DNA of 64,000 bases from Bacteroidales bacterium (lineage in GTDB: Bacteria > Bacteroidota > Bacteroidia > Bacteroidales > UBA932). Positions 8,992 to 17,515 of the stretch are shown here, piece after piece (positions within the stretch are counted from its first letter, which is position 1; each line of letters starts with the position of its first letter). The notes under the pieces were generated by a model. It searched no databases. It had not been told where the DNA came from and saw only the letters and a list, made by a program, of their open reading frames with translations. The stretch is taken from positions 440,660-504,659 of the forward strand of contig JAGBAO010000013.1 in the NCBI GenBank assembly GCA_017938925.1, in the 5' to 3' direction. The position numbers were made by a program, and so were the translations under genes.

Positions 8992-10347
8992 ATGTCAAAC
9001 AACATCTATTTGAAAAAGGGTCTCGACCTTCCGATCAATGGAACGGCGGCCCAGAACACCAAGAAGGTGATCGTTCCTGACGTTGTGGCCGTGAAGCCGA
9101 CCGACTTCAGAAGCCTCGTTCCGAAGCTTCTCGTCAGGGAAGGCGACAAGGTCCTCGCAGGTACTCCTGTCTTGGCAGACAAGATGTCTCAGAACATCCT
9201 CTTCGCGTCTCCGGTAAGCGGAACTGTAGCAGAGGTTGTAAGAGGCGAAAAGAGGAAGTTGCTTGAAGTCCGTATCAAGGCTGATGCTGAGCAGGAGTAT
9301 GTAGACTTCGGCGTCAGAAAGGTAGCAGACATGACTGCTGAGCAGATCAAGAAAGCCCTTCTGGCAGCAGGTCTATGGCCGGCTCTCACTCAGAGACCAT
9401 ACGGCATCATAGCAAACCCTGAGGTCAAGCCGAAGGCCATCTTCGTTTCTGCATTCTCTACAGCTCCTCTGGCTGCAAGTCCTGAGTATGCCCTCCGAGA
9501 AGACCTCGAGCACATCCAGACAGCGATCAACGCTCTCGGCAAGCTCACAGACGGCGGCGTGCACTTCTCGCTCAACTCTGCTAACTATGCAGGAACTCCG
9601 TTCCACAAGATCGAGAACGTGATCCAGCACACTTTCACAGGAAAGCACCCTGCCGGCAATGTCGGAGTTCAGATCCACCACATCAGCCCGATCCGCAAGG
9701 GAGAGACAGTATGGACAGTGTCGCTTCTGATGCTCGCTGCCATCGGCAAGCTCTTCAACACTGGAAAGTACGATGTGAGAAGAAAGATCGCAGTGACCGG
9801 TCCTAAGGCCATCAACCCTGCATATGTGGAGGGTTATCCTGGCATCGCCATCAAGGATGTAGCCGAGTTCTACAACGCTCAGGAGAACCTCCGTTTCATC
9901 AGCGGAGACGTCCTCACAGGAACAAACGTAGGTGCAGAGGGTTACCTCGGATTCTTCGACAACCAGATCTCGATCCTCGAGGAAGGAGACAAGTATGAGC
10001 TTCTCGGCTGGGCAAAGCCTGTAAGATGCAGCCAGTTCAGTGCGTCACGCACATACTTCTCATGGCTCACTCCTAAGAAGAAGTATGACATGGACACCAA
10101 CCTCCACGGAGGTCCGCGTGCATTCGTGGTGAACGACACCTACAGCAAGGTTCTCCCTATGGATCTCTTCCCTGTACATCTCCTCAAGGCTTGTCTTGCA
10201 AACGACATCGACAAGATGGAGAAGTTCGGAATCTATGAGGTTCTCGAGGAAGACTTCGCTCTCTGCGAATACGTCGATCCGTCAAAGATCTACATCCAGC
10301 AGATCATCACGGACGGTATCGCTCTCATGTTAAAGGAAATGTGCTAA
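8992..10347 (+). CDS. nqrA: Na+-translocating NADH:quinone reductase subunit A
   Basis: Cytoplasmic-face subunit of the six-subunit sodium pump that transfers electrons from NADH to quinone. The frame has a TTG start at 8962, but the conserved N-terminus is MSNNIYLKKGLDLPI, so the ATG at 8992 is used (451 residues). Typical features are the lipoyl/biotinyl-like N-terminal stretch (VREGDKVLAGTPVLADK, ILFASPVSGTVAEVVRGEKR) and the conserved VNDTYSKVLPMDLFP near the C-terminus. It is the first gene of nqrABCDEF, and the next gene starts 12 bases after its stop. Length agrees with the family. Confidence 0.97.
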   Translation: MSNNIYLKKGLDLPINGTAAQNTKKVIVPDVVAVKPTDFRSLVPKLLVREGDKVLAGTPVLADKMSQNILFASPVSGTVAEVVRGEKRKLLEVRIKADAEQEYVDFGVRKVADMTAEQIKKALLAAGLWPALTQRPYGIIANPEVKPKAIFVSAFSTAPLAASPEYALREDLEHIQTAINALGKLTDGGVHFSLNSANYAGTPFHKIENVIQHTFTGKHPAGNVGVQIHHISPIRKGETVWTVSLLMLAAIGKLFNTGKYDVRRKIAVTGPKAINPAYVEGYPGIAIKDVAEFYNAQENLRFISGDVLTGTNVGAEGYLGFFDNQISILEEGDKYELLGWAKPVRCSQFSASRTYFSWLTPKKKYDMDTNLHGGPRAFVVNDTYSKVLPMDLFPVHLLKACLANDIDKMEKFGIYEVLEEDFALCEYVDPSKIYIQQIITDGIALMLKEMC

Positions 10348-10359
10348 AAAGCTAAGAAT

Positions 10360-11532
10360 ATGAGTGGATTAAGAAATTTTGTAGACAAGATCAAGCCGAC
10401 CTTTGAGAAAGGCGGCAAGCTCGGATTCCTTCATTCGACATTCGACGCTTTCGAGACATTCCTCTTCGTCCCTAACACAGTGACACGCCGCGGCGCTCAC
10501 GTGAGGGACTGCGTCGACTTGAAGAGAGTCATGATCATGGTAGTGCTCGCCCTCGTTCCTGCAATGCTCTTCGGTATCTGGAACACAGGATATCAGCACA
10601 GCCTCGCTTTCGGCCTCGACTGGGGCTTCTGGGACATCGTACTTTACGGTCTGGTAAAGGTACTTCCTCTTTATATCGTTTCATACCTCGTAGGTCTGGG
10701 TATCGAGTTCGTTTCAGCTCAGATCCAGGGCCACGAAGTGAACGAGGGTTACCTCGTTTCAGGTATGCTCATTCCGCTTATCGTCCCTGTTGACGTTCCT
10801 CTCTGGATGCTCGCGATTGCAGTTGCATTTGCAGTCATCATCGGCAAGGAAGTCTTCGGTGGCACAGGTATGAACATCTGGAACCCTGCACTCCTCACAC
10901 GTGCATTCCTCTTCTTCTCTTACCCAAGCAAGATGTCAGGCAGCACAGTCTGGACAGGCGGAGTGGAGAGATTCATGAACGAGGGTGTGGCATATCAGGC
11001 AGGCAACGGTCTGGTGGACGGTTTCTCAGGAGCTACTCCTCTTGCAGACCCAACCCTTGCAAACCTCCAGCCTAAGCTCTGGGACATGATCCTCGGAACA
11101 ATCCCAGGTTCAGTCGGAGAGACTTCAGTGATCGCCATCCTCCTCGGCGCCATCCTCCTCATCTGGACAGGTGTCGCAAGCTGGAAGATCATGGCATCGT
11201 CTGTTCTCGGAGGTCTTGCAATCGGATATCTCGGATACGCTGTAGGAGCTACTGACCTCCCAGGATACTATCAGCTCGTGATGGGTGGTTTCCTCTTCGG
11301 AACAGTATTCATGGCAACTGACCCTGTGACTTCTGCTCAGACAGAGTGCGGCAAGTGGATCTACGGATTCCTCGTGGGTGCTCTTGCAGTGACAGTTCGT
11401 CTGTGGAACCCGGGATACCCTGAAGGAATGATGCTTGCCATCCTCCTCATGAACACATTTGCACCGCTCATCGACCACTATGTGATCGAGGCATCTCTCA
11501 AGAGAAGGGCAAAGAAGGTAAAAATCGCTTAA
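10360..11532 (+). CDS. nqrB: Na+-translocating NADH:quinone reductase subunit B
   Basis: Membrane subunit that carries a covalently bound FMN and riboflavin and is thought to form the sodium channel. 390 residues with about ten hydrophobic helices. The FMN-attachment motif is visible as SGAT at residues 223-226 (Thr226 would carry the phosphoester-linked FMN), within GFSGATPLADP. Other family marks are HVRDCVDLKR and GKEVFGGTGMNIWNPALLTRAF (quoted in two parts here: GKEVFGGTG, then NIWNPALL). Third-from-last segments include MATDPVTSAQT. It is spaced 12 bases from nqrA and 12 from nqrC. Confidence 0.97.
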   Translation: MSGLRNFVDKIKPTFEKGGKLGFLHSTFDAFETFLFVPNTVTRRGAHVRDCVDLKRVMIMVVLALVPAMLFGIWNTGYQHSLAFGLDWGFWDIVLYGLVKVLPLYIVSYLVGLGIEFVSAQIQGHEVNEGYLVSGMLIPLIVPVDVPLWMLAIAVAFAVIIGKEVFGGTGMNIWNPALLTRAFLFFSYPSKMSGSTVWTGGVERFMNEGVAYQAGNGLVDGFSGATPLADPTLANLQPKLWDMILGTIPGSVGETSVIAILLGAILLIWTGVASWKIMASSVLGGLAIGYLGYAVGATDLPGYYQLVMGGFLFGTVFMATDPVTSAQTECGKWIYGFLVGALAVTVRLWNPGYPEGMMLAILLMNTFAPLIDHYVIEASLKRRAKKVKIA

Positions 11533-11544
11533 TATATATAAGGT

Positions 11545-12300
11545 ATGAATACAAACAGTAATACATATACAGTCATATATTCGATTATCCTCGTTGTGAT
11601 AGTCGCTGCGGTTCTTGCCTTTGCGGCAATGTTCCTCAAGCCTACCCAGGACGCAAACGTAAAGAAGGACACAATCGGTCAGATTCTCACAGCTGCGACA
11701 TTCCCTGGAGTAGAGGATGCGGCAATCCTTGACACATACAAGCAGGAAATCGAATCTGCAATCCTCGTTGACTTCGACGGCAACAAGGTCGGAGAGCTCA
11801 ACATCGAGGAGTGCGAAGTCTACGGCAACTCAGACCTCAAGAGACAGATTACAGCAGACCCTAAGGCTCTGCCTGTGTACATCTTCAAGAACGGCGTGAC
11901 GGTAGTTCCATGCTACGGTGCCGGACTTTGGGGACCGATCTGGGGTTATGTAGGTCTTGAGAAGGACCTCAAGACAATCAAGGCAGTACGCTTCGGACAC
12001 AAGGGAGAGACTCCGGGTCTGGGAGCCAAGATTTCAGACGAGCCTTCATTTGCTGAGGCATTCGTAGGCAAGACCGTAGGTGAAGGTGAAGTCATCTTCG
12101 AGGTGACAAAGCCTGCAAACCGTCAGACCGAAAACAACGGAGTTGATGCAATCTCAGGCGCTACAATCACTTCACAGGCGCTTGGCAAGACACTCGATCA
12201 GTGGTTCGGCTTTTATCAGAACTACTTTGCAAAGAACGGCATCACTGAAGTCGTGGATGCAGTAATTGATGTTGAACCAGTTAACTCTGTGGAGGAATAA
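11545..12300 (+). CDS. nqrC: Na+-translocating NADH:quinone reductase subunit C
   Basis: Membrane-anchored, periplasm-facing subunit with a second covalent FMN. 251 residues: one N-terminal membrane helix (about 8-30), then a soluble FMN-binding domain. The attachment motif is SGAT at residues 204-207 (Thr207) within DAISGATITSQAL. GHKGETPGLGAKI is the conserved flavin-binding loop. The flavin would be attached by an ApbE-type transferase, which is not in this window. The start of nqrD lies 3 bases after its stop, so the two are coupled. Confidence 0.97.
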   Translation: MNTNSNTYTVIYSIILVVIVAAVLAFAAMFLKPTQDANVKKDTIGQILTAATFPGVEDAAILDTYKQEIESAILVDFDGNKVGELNIEECEVYGNSDLKRQITADPKALPVYIFKNGVTVVPCYGAGLWGPIWGYVGLEKDLKTIKAVRFGHKGETPGLGAKISDEPSFAEAFVGKTVGEGEVIFEVTKPANRQTENNGVDAISGATITSQALGKTLDQWFGFYQNYFAKNGITEVVDAVIDVEPVNSVEE

Positions 12301-12303
12301 GAT

Positions 12304-12921
12304 ATGGCAAACATTAAGGAAACATTTTTGAATCCGATATTCAAGGGCAACCCTATCTCTGTCCTTGTCCTCGGTATCTGTTCTTCACTTGCGGTTACTG
12401 TACAGCTGAAGGGTGCGTTAGTGATGGGCCTTTCAGTAATAATAGTAACAGGTATTTCAAGCCTTATATGCTCACTTCTAAGGAACACGATTCCTAACCG
12501 AATCCGTATCATCGTGCAGCTTGTAGTTGTGGCAATGATGGTGATCCTTGTGGACCAGGTGCTCAAGGCATATGCATACAGTGTAAGCAAGACTCTCTCT
12601 GTGTACATCGGTCTTATCATAACCAACTGTATCGTGATGGGACGTATCGAGGCTTTCGCTCTCGGCAACAAGCCTTTCGCATCCCTGATGGACGGACTCG
12701 GAAACGGTCTCGGATATGCAATGATCCTCGTTATCGTTGCCTTCTTCCGTGAGCTTCTCGGAAGCGGCACCCTGTTCGGATTCCAGGTAATCCCGCAGGC
12801 AGTCTACGATTTCGGATACATGAACAACGGTCTTATGATCCTCCCACCGATGGCCCTCATCCTCCTCGGATGCGTCATCTGGGTACAGAGGTCAATCCAG
12901 AAGGACCTTCAGGAAAAATAA
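12304..12921 (+). CDS. nqrD: Na+-translocating NADH:quinone reductase subunit D
   Basis: Integral membrane subunit of Nqr, paired with NqrE to hold the intramembrane iron centre. 205 residues, six hydrophobic segments, length as usual. Conserved stretches are NPISVLVLGICSSLAVT (with a Cys at about residue 29) and GLIITNCIVMGRIEAFA (with a second conserved Cys). The two half-repeats mirror those of NqrE, consistent with the known inverted-topology pair. It follows nqrC closely and precedes nqrE by 19 bases. Confidence 0.97.
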   Translation: MANIKETFLNPIFKGNPISVLVLGICSSLAVTVQLKGALVMGLSVIIVTGISSLICSLLRNTIPNRIRIIVQLVVVAMMVILVDQVLKAYAYSVSKTLSVYIGLIITNCIVMGRIEAFALGNKPFASLMDGLGNGLGYAMILVIVAFFRELLGSGTLFGFQVIPQAVYDFGYMNNGLMILPPMALILLGCVIWVQRSIQKDLQEK

Positions 12922-12940
12922 CACATAACTAAAGAAAATT

Positions 12941-13558
12941 ATGGCAGATTATATTAGCTTATTTGTAAAGTCGATCTTCATCGACAATATGATATTCGCC
13001 TACTTCCTTGGTATGTGTTCATACCTGGCGGTATCAAAGAACGTGAAGACAGCAAACGGCCTCGGAATCGCCGTGATCGCTGTGCTTCTGATCACTCTTC
13101 CGGTGAACTATCTCCTCAACGAGTACATCCTCAAGCCAGGTGCTCTGGCATGGATGGGCGAGAAATATGCGAGCCTTGACCTGAGCTTCCTCAGCTTCAT
13201 CATCTTCATCGCAGTGATCGCTGCCATCGTGCAGATCGTGGAGATGGTCGTGGAGAAGTTCCTTCCTAACCTTTACTCTCAGCTCGGAATCTTCCTTCCG
13301 CTGATCGCAGTGAACTGTGCGATCCTCGGTGGCTCGCTCTTCATGCAGGAGAGGGATTTCGTGAACTTCGGCGAACCTGTGGTCTATGCCCTCGGTTCAG
13401 GTATCGGCTGGTGGCTTGCCATCGTGGCTCTCGCAGCTATCCGCGAGAAGATGGCATATTCACACGTGCCTGCAGGCCTCAAGGGACTCGGAATCACATT
13501 CATCACCGTAGGTCTGATGGGTATCGCGTTCATGACATTCATGGGTATTCAGCTTTAA
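12941..13558 (+). CDS. nqrE: Na+-translocating NADH:quinone reductase subunit E
   Basis: Integral membrane partner of NqrD. 205 residues, with the family's opening pattern [19 protein letters not shown] (19 residues) and [12 protein letters not shown] carrying the conserved Cys. [15 protein letters not shown] holds the second conserved Cys. These cysteines coordinate the 2Fe-2S centre between NqrD and NqrE in the known structures. The gene lies between nqrD and nqrF with short gaps and no internal terminator. Confidence 0.97.
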   Translation: MADYISLFVKSIFIDNMIFAYFLGMCSYLAVSKNVKTANGLGIAVIAVLLITLPVNYLLNEYILKPGALAWMGEKYASLDLSFLSFIIFIAVIAAIVQIVEMVVEKFLPNLYSQLGIFLPLIAVNCAILGGSLFMQERDFVNFGEPVVYALGSGIGWWLAIVALAAIREKMAYSHVPAGLKGLGITFITVGLMGIAFMTFMGIQL

Positions 13559-13575
13559 TATAGGAGGACAGGCAT

Positions 13576-14838
13576 ATGCTACAGACAACAATACTTTTTG
13601 CTGTGATCGTCTTCGTGATCGTCACACTCATTCTGGTGGCGCTTCTCCTCTTCATCAAGACGAAGCTGACACCTTCAGGAACAGTCAAGATCAACATCAA
13701 CGAGGGAAGCAAGATCGTCGAGGTCACTCCTGGCGGAAACCTTCTCTCTACTCTCGCAGAACAGAAGATCTTCCTTCCGTCTGCATGTGGTGGAAAGGGT
13801 GCCTGCGGACAGTGCAAGTGCCGCGTGACCGAGGGTGGCGGAGAGATCCTCCCTACCGAGGTCGGTTTCTTCAACCGCAAGCAGATTGCTGCAAACTGGC
13901 GTCTCGGATGTCAGGTGAAGATCAAGGAGGACATGTCTATCGAGGTACCGGCTTCCGCTCTCAGCGTGAAGAAGTGGGAGTGCGAGGTGGTTTCAAACCA
14001 CAACGTGGCTACCTTCATCAAGGAGTTCGTGGTGAAGCTTCCTGAGGGAGAGCACCTGAACTTCCAGTCCGGCGGATATATCCAGATCGACGTACCTGCT
14101 GTCACAGTGGACTACAAGGATATCGACGTGGACGAGCAGTACCAGGCAGACTGGGAGAAGATGGGACTCAGGACCCTCAAGATGGTCAACCCTACTCCTA
14201 CAGTCCGTGCATACTCAATGGCATGCTACCCTGCAGAGGGCGACATCATCAAGCTCAACGTGCGTATCGCAACTCCTCCATTCGACAGGGCTGCGGGCAA
14301 GTGGGTGGATGTAAACCCTGGTATCTGTTCTTCATACATCTACTCTCTCAAGCCAGGCGACAAGATCACAATCTCAGGTCCTTACGGCGAGTTCTTCCTT
14401 CCAAAGGATCTCTCACCGGAGACAGAGCTCATCTTCGTCGGCGGTGGTGCAGGTATGGCTCCGATGAGAAGCCACATCATGCATCTGTTCAAGACAGAGA
14501 AGACAGACCGCAAGGTGAACTTCTTCTATGGCGCACGTGCGCTTAAGGAGGCATTCTACCTCGATGACTACCATGCAATCGAGAAGGAATTCCCTAACTT
14601 CAAGTTCCACCTCGCCCTTGACAGACCGGATCCGGAGGCTGATGCAGCAGGTGTTCCATACGTTGCTGGTTTCGTACACAACGTGATGTTCGAGACATAC
14701 CTCAAGCAGCATGAGAACCCAGAGGATGCGCTTTACCTCATGTGCGGTCCGCCTATGATGGTCGGTGCGGTTGTAAACCTCCTAGACTCACTCGGAGTGC
14801 CGCCTGAAAACATCCTTTACGACAACTTCGGAGCATAA
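13576..14838 (+). CDS. nqrF: Na+-translocating NADH:quinone reductase subunit F
   Basis: Entry point for electrons: oxidises NADH with FAD and passes electrons through a 2Fe-2S centre. 420 residues. One N-terminal membrane helix (about 5-27) is followed by a ferredoxin domain with ligands Cys71, Cys77, Cys80 and Cys112 (SACGGKGACGQC; LGCQVKI). Then come the FAD-binding RAYSMACYP motif and the NADH-binding domain (VGGGAGMAPMRS; LMCGPPMMVGA). It is preceded by an AGGAGG-like site (TAGGAGGAC) 8 bases upstream. Last gene of the operon; a strong terminator follows. Confidence 0.97.
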   Translation: MLQTTILFAVIVFVIVTLILVALLLFIKTKLTPSGTVKININEGSKIVEVTPGGNLLSTLAEQKIFLPSACGGKGACGQCKCRVTEGGGEILPTEVGFFNRKQIAANWRLGCQVKIKEDMSIEVPASALSVKKWECEVVSNHNVATFIKEFVVKLPEGEHLNFQSGGYIQIDVPAVTVDYKDIDVDEQYQADWEKMGLRTLKMVNPTPTVRAYSMACYPAEGDIIKLNVRIATPPFDRAAGKWVDVNPGICSSYIYSLKPGDKITISGPYGEFFLPKDLSPETELIFVGGGAGMAPMRSHIMHLFKTEKTDRKVNFFYGARALKEAFYLDDYHAIEKEFPNFKFHLALDRPDPEADAAGVPYVAGFVHNVMFETYLKQHENPEDALYLMCGPPMMVGAVVNLLDSLGVPPENILYDNFGA

Positions 14839-14857
14839 TCTCCGGCAGTACATAAAC

Positions 14858-14894
14858 TTGCCCCCGGCCTTGCAGAAGACCGGGGGCAATTTTT
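14858..14894 (+). terminator. Intrinsic terminator of the nqr operon
   Basis: TTGCCCCCGG (14858-14867) pairs with CCGGGGGCAA (14880-14889), a 10-bp perfect stem with a 12-base loop, followed by TTTTT (14890-14894). It lies 20 bases after the nqrF stop and 10 bases before the convergent Stealth gene's stop, so it may serve both directions, with a weaker T-run on the minus strand. Confidence 0.88.
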
Positions 14895-14904
14895 CATTGA
14901 TGCG

Positions 14905-15873
14905 TTAGTCGAATGAGACACCCAGAAGCCGCTCTATCCAGGATATGAGTCTCTTGAGCTGTTCCGCTGTAGCGAGATCAACGTTGTTGAAGCAGGCGAA
15001 CTTACCGGAGAAATGCTCAAGTTTCTTCATCTTACCCTCAAAATAGCCACGTTTCGACTTAGGTATGAAATAGAAAAAATCCTTTCGAGGAGATCTGAGT
15101 TCACACTCTCTCCTGTCATAAAGCGTGATATACTGAAGTTCCTGCGGAGTAAACTGCTCTGCAGAGCGGAAACGATGCGAAATGTTTCTGACGAGCTCTT
15201 CCGGATGCTCTGAGAAATACTCCTGATAGAAATCACGACGGAGCGCCTTCTGGCAGTGCGCCAGTCTCAGGAACCAGAACCGGCTGCCTGCAAGCCGTGC
15301 ACCGTTCATATGGGAGCCTTTTGTGGTGACCGGTTTGATTCCAAACTTCACAGGCTTGAACAATCTGGTCAGCCTGGTCAGATGCATGCTGCTCTTCCGG
15401 GCATAGCAGATGACCTTTCCATCCTGCGTGAAGAAATCCTGCGGCTGGACGGGAGCCGTAAGTATCAGGTCATCGTTGAACTCGATGAAATGATCGCTCA
15501 GTCCGGGAATCCTCCATGTCATCGTCTCAAGAGAAATGGAATTGAACGTCGGAAGATAGTCTTCATATCCCCTGAATATAACCTTATGGTCCACTATCTC
15601 CATCGGGATGCATGAGTCCGGGAATCTGGACTTGATGAATTCATCAAGACCAGGATCCTGATTGTCGGTAACTATGTAGATCTTATGTATCCAGGGTGCA
15701 AATCTGTTTAAGGAGGCGACACACCAGAATATTTCTCCCACGCTTGCGTAGCGGGTACTGGAGGCGATATCCTTGATCTTGAACAAGCTGTCCGACCCGT
15801 ATTCAGCCCGTTTGCGTCTATGCTCAGTATCGTTTCCGTCCACCCACGTGATGACGGCATCTATCTTCATCAT
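14905..15873 (-). CDS. Stealth-family sugar-phosphate transferase (second of pair)
   Basis: Predicted sugar-1-phosphate (or hexosamine-1-phosphate) transferase of the Stealth family, which builds phosphodiester-linked capsule or exopolysaccharide. 322 residues. Conserved region 1 is IDAVITWVDGND at residues 4-15. Conserved region 2 includes YLPTFNSISLE and HFIEFNDDLIL, with the Asp pair typical of the active site. Later family-like features are HMNGARL and the basic/aromatic C-terminus. Its first four bases overlap the end of the upstream paralogue (ATGA), so translation is coupled. There is no other polysaccharide gene nearby. The acceptor and donor sugars are unknown. Confidence 0.82.
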   Translation of the reverse strand: MMKIDAVITWVDGNDTEHRRKRAEYGSDSLFKIKDIASSTRYASVGEIFWCVASLNRFAPWIHKIYIVTDNQDPGLDEFIKSRFPDSCIPMEIVDHKVIFRGYEDYLPTFNSISLETMTWRIPGLSDHFIEFNDDLILTAPVQPQDFFTQDGKVICYARKSSMHLTRLTRLFKPVKFGIKPVTTKGSHMNGARLAGSRFWFLRLAHCQKALRRDFYQEYFSEHPEELVRNISHRFRSAEQFTPQELQYITLYDRRECELRSPRKDFFYFIPKSKRGYFEGKMKKLEHFSGKFACFNNVDLATAEQLKRLISWIERLLGVSFD

Positions 15874-16748
15874 AGTTCGAATCTTGATTTTGACGGGAAT
15901 TTCTTTTCAAAGGACTCCAGAACAGCTGCTCTGAGTTCCTCGAATCTTTTTTCAGACAGATTCACATCGTTGATGCATATGATGTTTCTAGACGGCTTCT
16001 CTATCGCCGAACAGATACGTTTCCTTGAAGACACTGCAACAGAAAGATGTTTGCTTGAAATCTTTTCCGATAATGCCTTGCCTTGATAAAACAGATAATC
16101 TGTAAACATGTACTGAGTATAGTTGCCAGCCTCCCTGATTCTCGTATAGGCAGCAGAGATATCATCCTTTACTGTCTCTGCCAGCCTCTCGCACTCGCTT
16201 CGAAGCATAGGGGCACATATATGCTGTGGCCTGACAAAAGAGCATGAAGGCGTCATACCAAGTGCCTTTCTTGCAAGTCTGTCGGAATTCCGGCATATGC
16301 GCTTGAACATTCCGAAGCAGAAGAAATGTCTTGTGAAACCGATAAGAGCCTTTCCATCCCTATAGAAATCTTCCGGAAAACAATCTCTGACCGGGAACAG
16401 ATCATCATTGAAATAAAGATATTCCTCATCAAGTCCCTCAATACGATGAAGATTCATTTCAAGTGTGTTGGAATTGAATGTAGGCAGATACTCAGCTGGT
16501 ACGAAGTCCTTGTGCAGTACCACATTCACGGTCTCTCGGTTCACCCATTCCGGCACCTGGCTTTCATGCGACAAGACAAGAAAGACCTTTCGGATGAAGG
16601 GCATATGCTTTTCTATCCCTCTGAAAAGAAAATGAAGGGTTCCCCAGTCCCGAAACCGTTTTGCCAGAATGGGCCTGCCCGTATATTTCTGATAGTCGGC
16701 CTGCCACACAGGATCAAGACCGTTGACATATGTTATGACAATATCCAT
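15870..16748 (-). CDS. Stealth-family sugar-phosphate transferase (first of pair)
   Basis: Paralogue of the next gene and likely the same type of enzyme. The frame opens at a TTG (16775), but the conserved MDIVITYVNGLDP begins at the ATG at 16746-16748, giving 292 residues. Region 1 is DIVITYVNG; region 2 includes YLPTFNSNTLEMNLHRI and YLYFNDDLFP. A TAAATTTG -7 element on the minus strand (16773-16780) would start transcription a few bases before the ATG. The two tandem genes share only the conserved regions, so they probably act on different sugars or form a hetero-pair. Specificity is unknown. Confidence 0.8.
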   Translation of the reverse strand: MDIVITYVNGLDPVWQADYQKYTGRPILAKRFRDWGTLHFLFRGIEKHMPFIRKVFLVLSHESQVPEWVNRETVNVVLHKDFVPAEYLPTFNSNTLEMNLHRIEGLDEEYLYFNDDLFPVRDCFPEDFYRDGKALIGFTRHFFCFGMFKRICRNSDRLARKALGMTPSCSFVRPQHICAPMLRSECERLAETVKDDISAAYTRIREAGNYTQYMFTDYLFYQGKALSEKISSKHLSVAVSSRKRICSAIEKPSRNIICINDVNLSEKRFEELRAAVLESFEKKFPSKSRFEL

Positions 16749-16864
16749 CTGTTCATCAATTATTGCAAACTTCAAATTTATAAAAAGTTACAATACCGGC
16801 ATACAGAATCATGGCAAAATCCTTTAAAACCGCCTGCTGCAGGAGGCTAAAATAAATTTTAACC

Positions 16865-16940
16865 GACTAAAAAAAATCTTTATACGATTAAAAAAAATCT
16901 TTAATCATAAAAAAAAGAAAAATCTGATAAATCTTTTTTT
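16865..16940. promoter_or_regulatory. Phased A-tract region between Stealth genes and the second fimbrillin-type locus
   Basis: Two direct repeats, GACTAAAAAAAATCTTTA (16865-16882) and GATTAAAAAAAATCTTTA (16886-16903), are 21 bases apart. A third A8 tract (16909-16916) follows 19 bases later. An inverted copy (ATCTTTTTTTAAATCG) ends near 16945. A-tracts spaced by about two helical turns would curve the DNA. A TAGATTTG -7 element (16971-16978) lies just downstream. The region is probably an upstream control element or nucleoid-protein site; this is inference. Confidence 0.5.
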
Positions 16941-16987
16941 AAATCGTGCAATCCTTCAGAATCCGAGCCATAGATTTGCGGAAAAAG

Positions 16988-17512
16988 ATGAAACCGGGAC
17001 TTATGACATTGCTTTTGATGATAGGAGGAATCCTTTGCGATGCACAGGAAAAGATTCACAGAAAGACAGACATAATGGTAGATATCGGAGCCGCAGTAAT
17101 TGCAGAAAGTCTGAAGATCCACCTGAGTCATGAATTTTCCGAGCATTGGACGATAGAAGCAGCCGCCGGATTATGTCTGGGCAGGACAAAGTCAAAGACA
17201 GAAGATGAAAAGTCACATGAAGGATTTCTGTCAGATTCTGCCGAAAATTATTGTTTCGACGCCGGCATGAGCCTCGGACTCATATCAGCAGTCTACTGGC
17301 CGGTCAATGCATATAAAGGTCCTTTCCTTCATGCAGGGTGCTCTGTCGGAGAAGATTCCAGTATTGACATGGCTGTCGGAGCGGGCTACTGCGTCAGGAT
17401 ATGGAAAGGGGTTGCTGCCAGAGTGTTCAGCAGAATCGACATTATAAACTCATATAAGAAAGGCAAAGTGACAGGAGAGCCTCTGTCATTAGGAATCGGA
17501 TACATATTTTAG
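16988..17512 (+). CDS. Small exported, barrel-like protein preceding FimB/Mfa2-like genes
   Basis: Predicted exported protein of 174 residues. The frame opens at 16946, but the ATG at 16988 gives a standard signal peptide (MKPGLMTLLLMIGGILCDAQ) and sits 10 bases after a -7 element TAGATTTG. The mature part alternates Gly-rich and aromatic strands (DIGAAVIAESLKIHLSHEF, TIEAAAGLCLG, FLHAGCSVGEDSS, PLSLGIGYIF), consistent with a small outer-membrane beta-barrel. DUF3575-like barrel proteins commonly head fimbrillin loci in Bacteroidales; I infer the same role but did not recognise the family with certainty. Its stop nearly abuts the next start (3 bases). Confidence 0.6.
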   Translation: MKPGLMTLLLMIGGILCDAQEKIHRKTDIMVDIGAAVIAESLKIHLSHEFSEHWTIEAAAGLCLGRTKSKTEDEKSHEGFLSDSAENYCFDAGMSLGLISAVYWPVNAYKGPFLHAGCSVGEDSSIDMAVGAGYCVRIWKGVAARVFSRIDIINSYKKGKVTGEPLSLGIGYIF

Positions 17513-17515
17513 GAA

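Noticed and set aside
16865-16940. CRISPR array, considered because of repeats at 21-base spacing
   Set aside because: Repeat units are A-tracts of 18 bases with 3-base gaps; there are no unique spacers of normal length and no cas genes.
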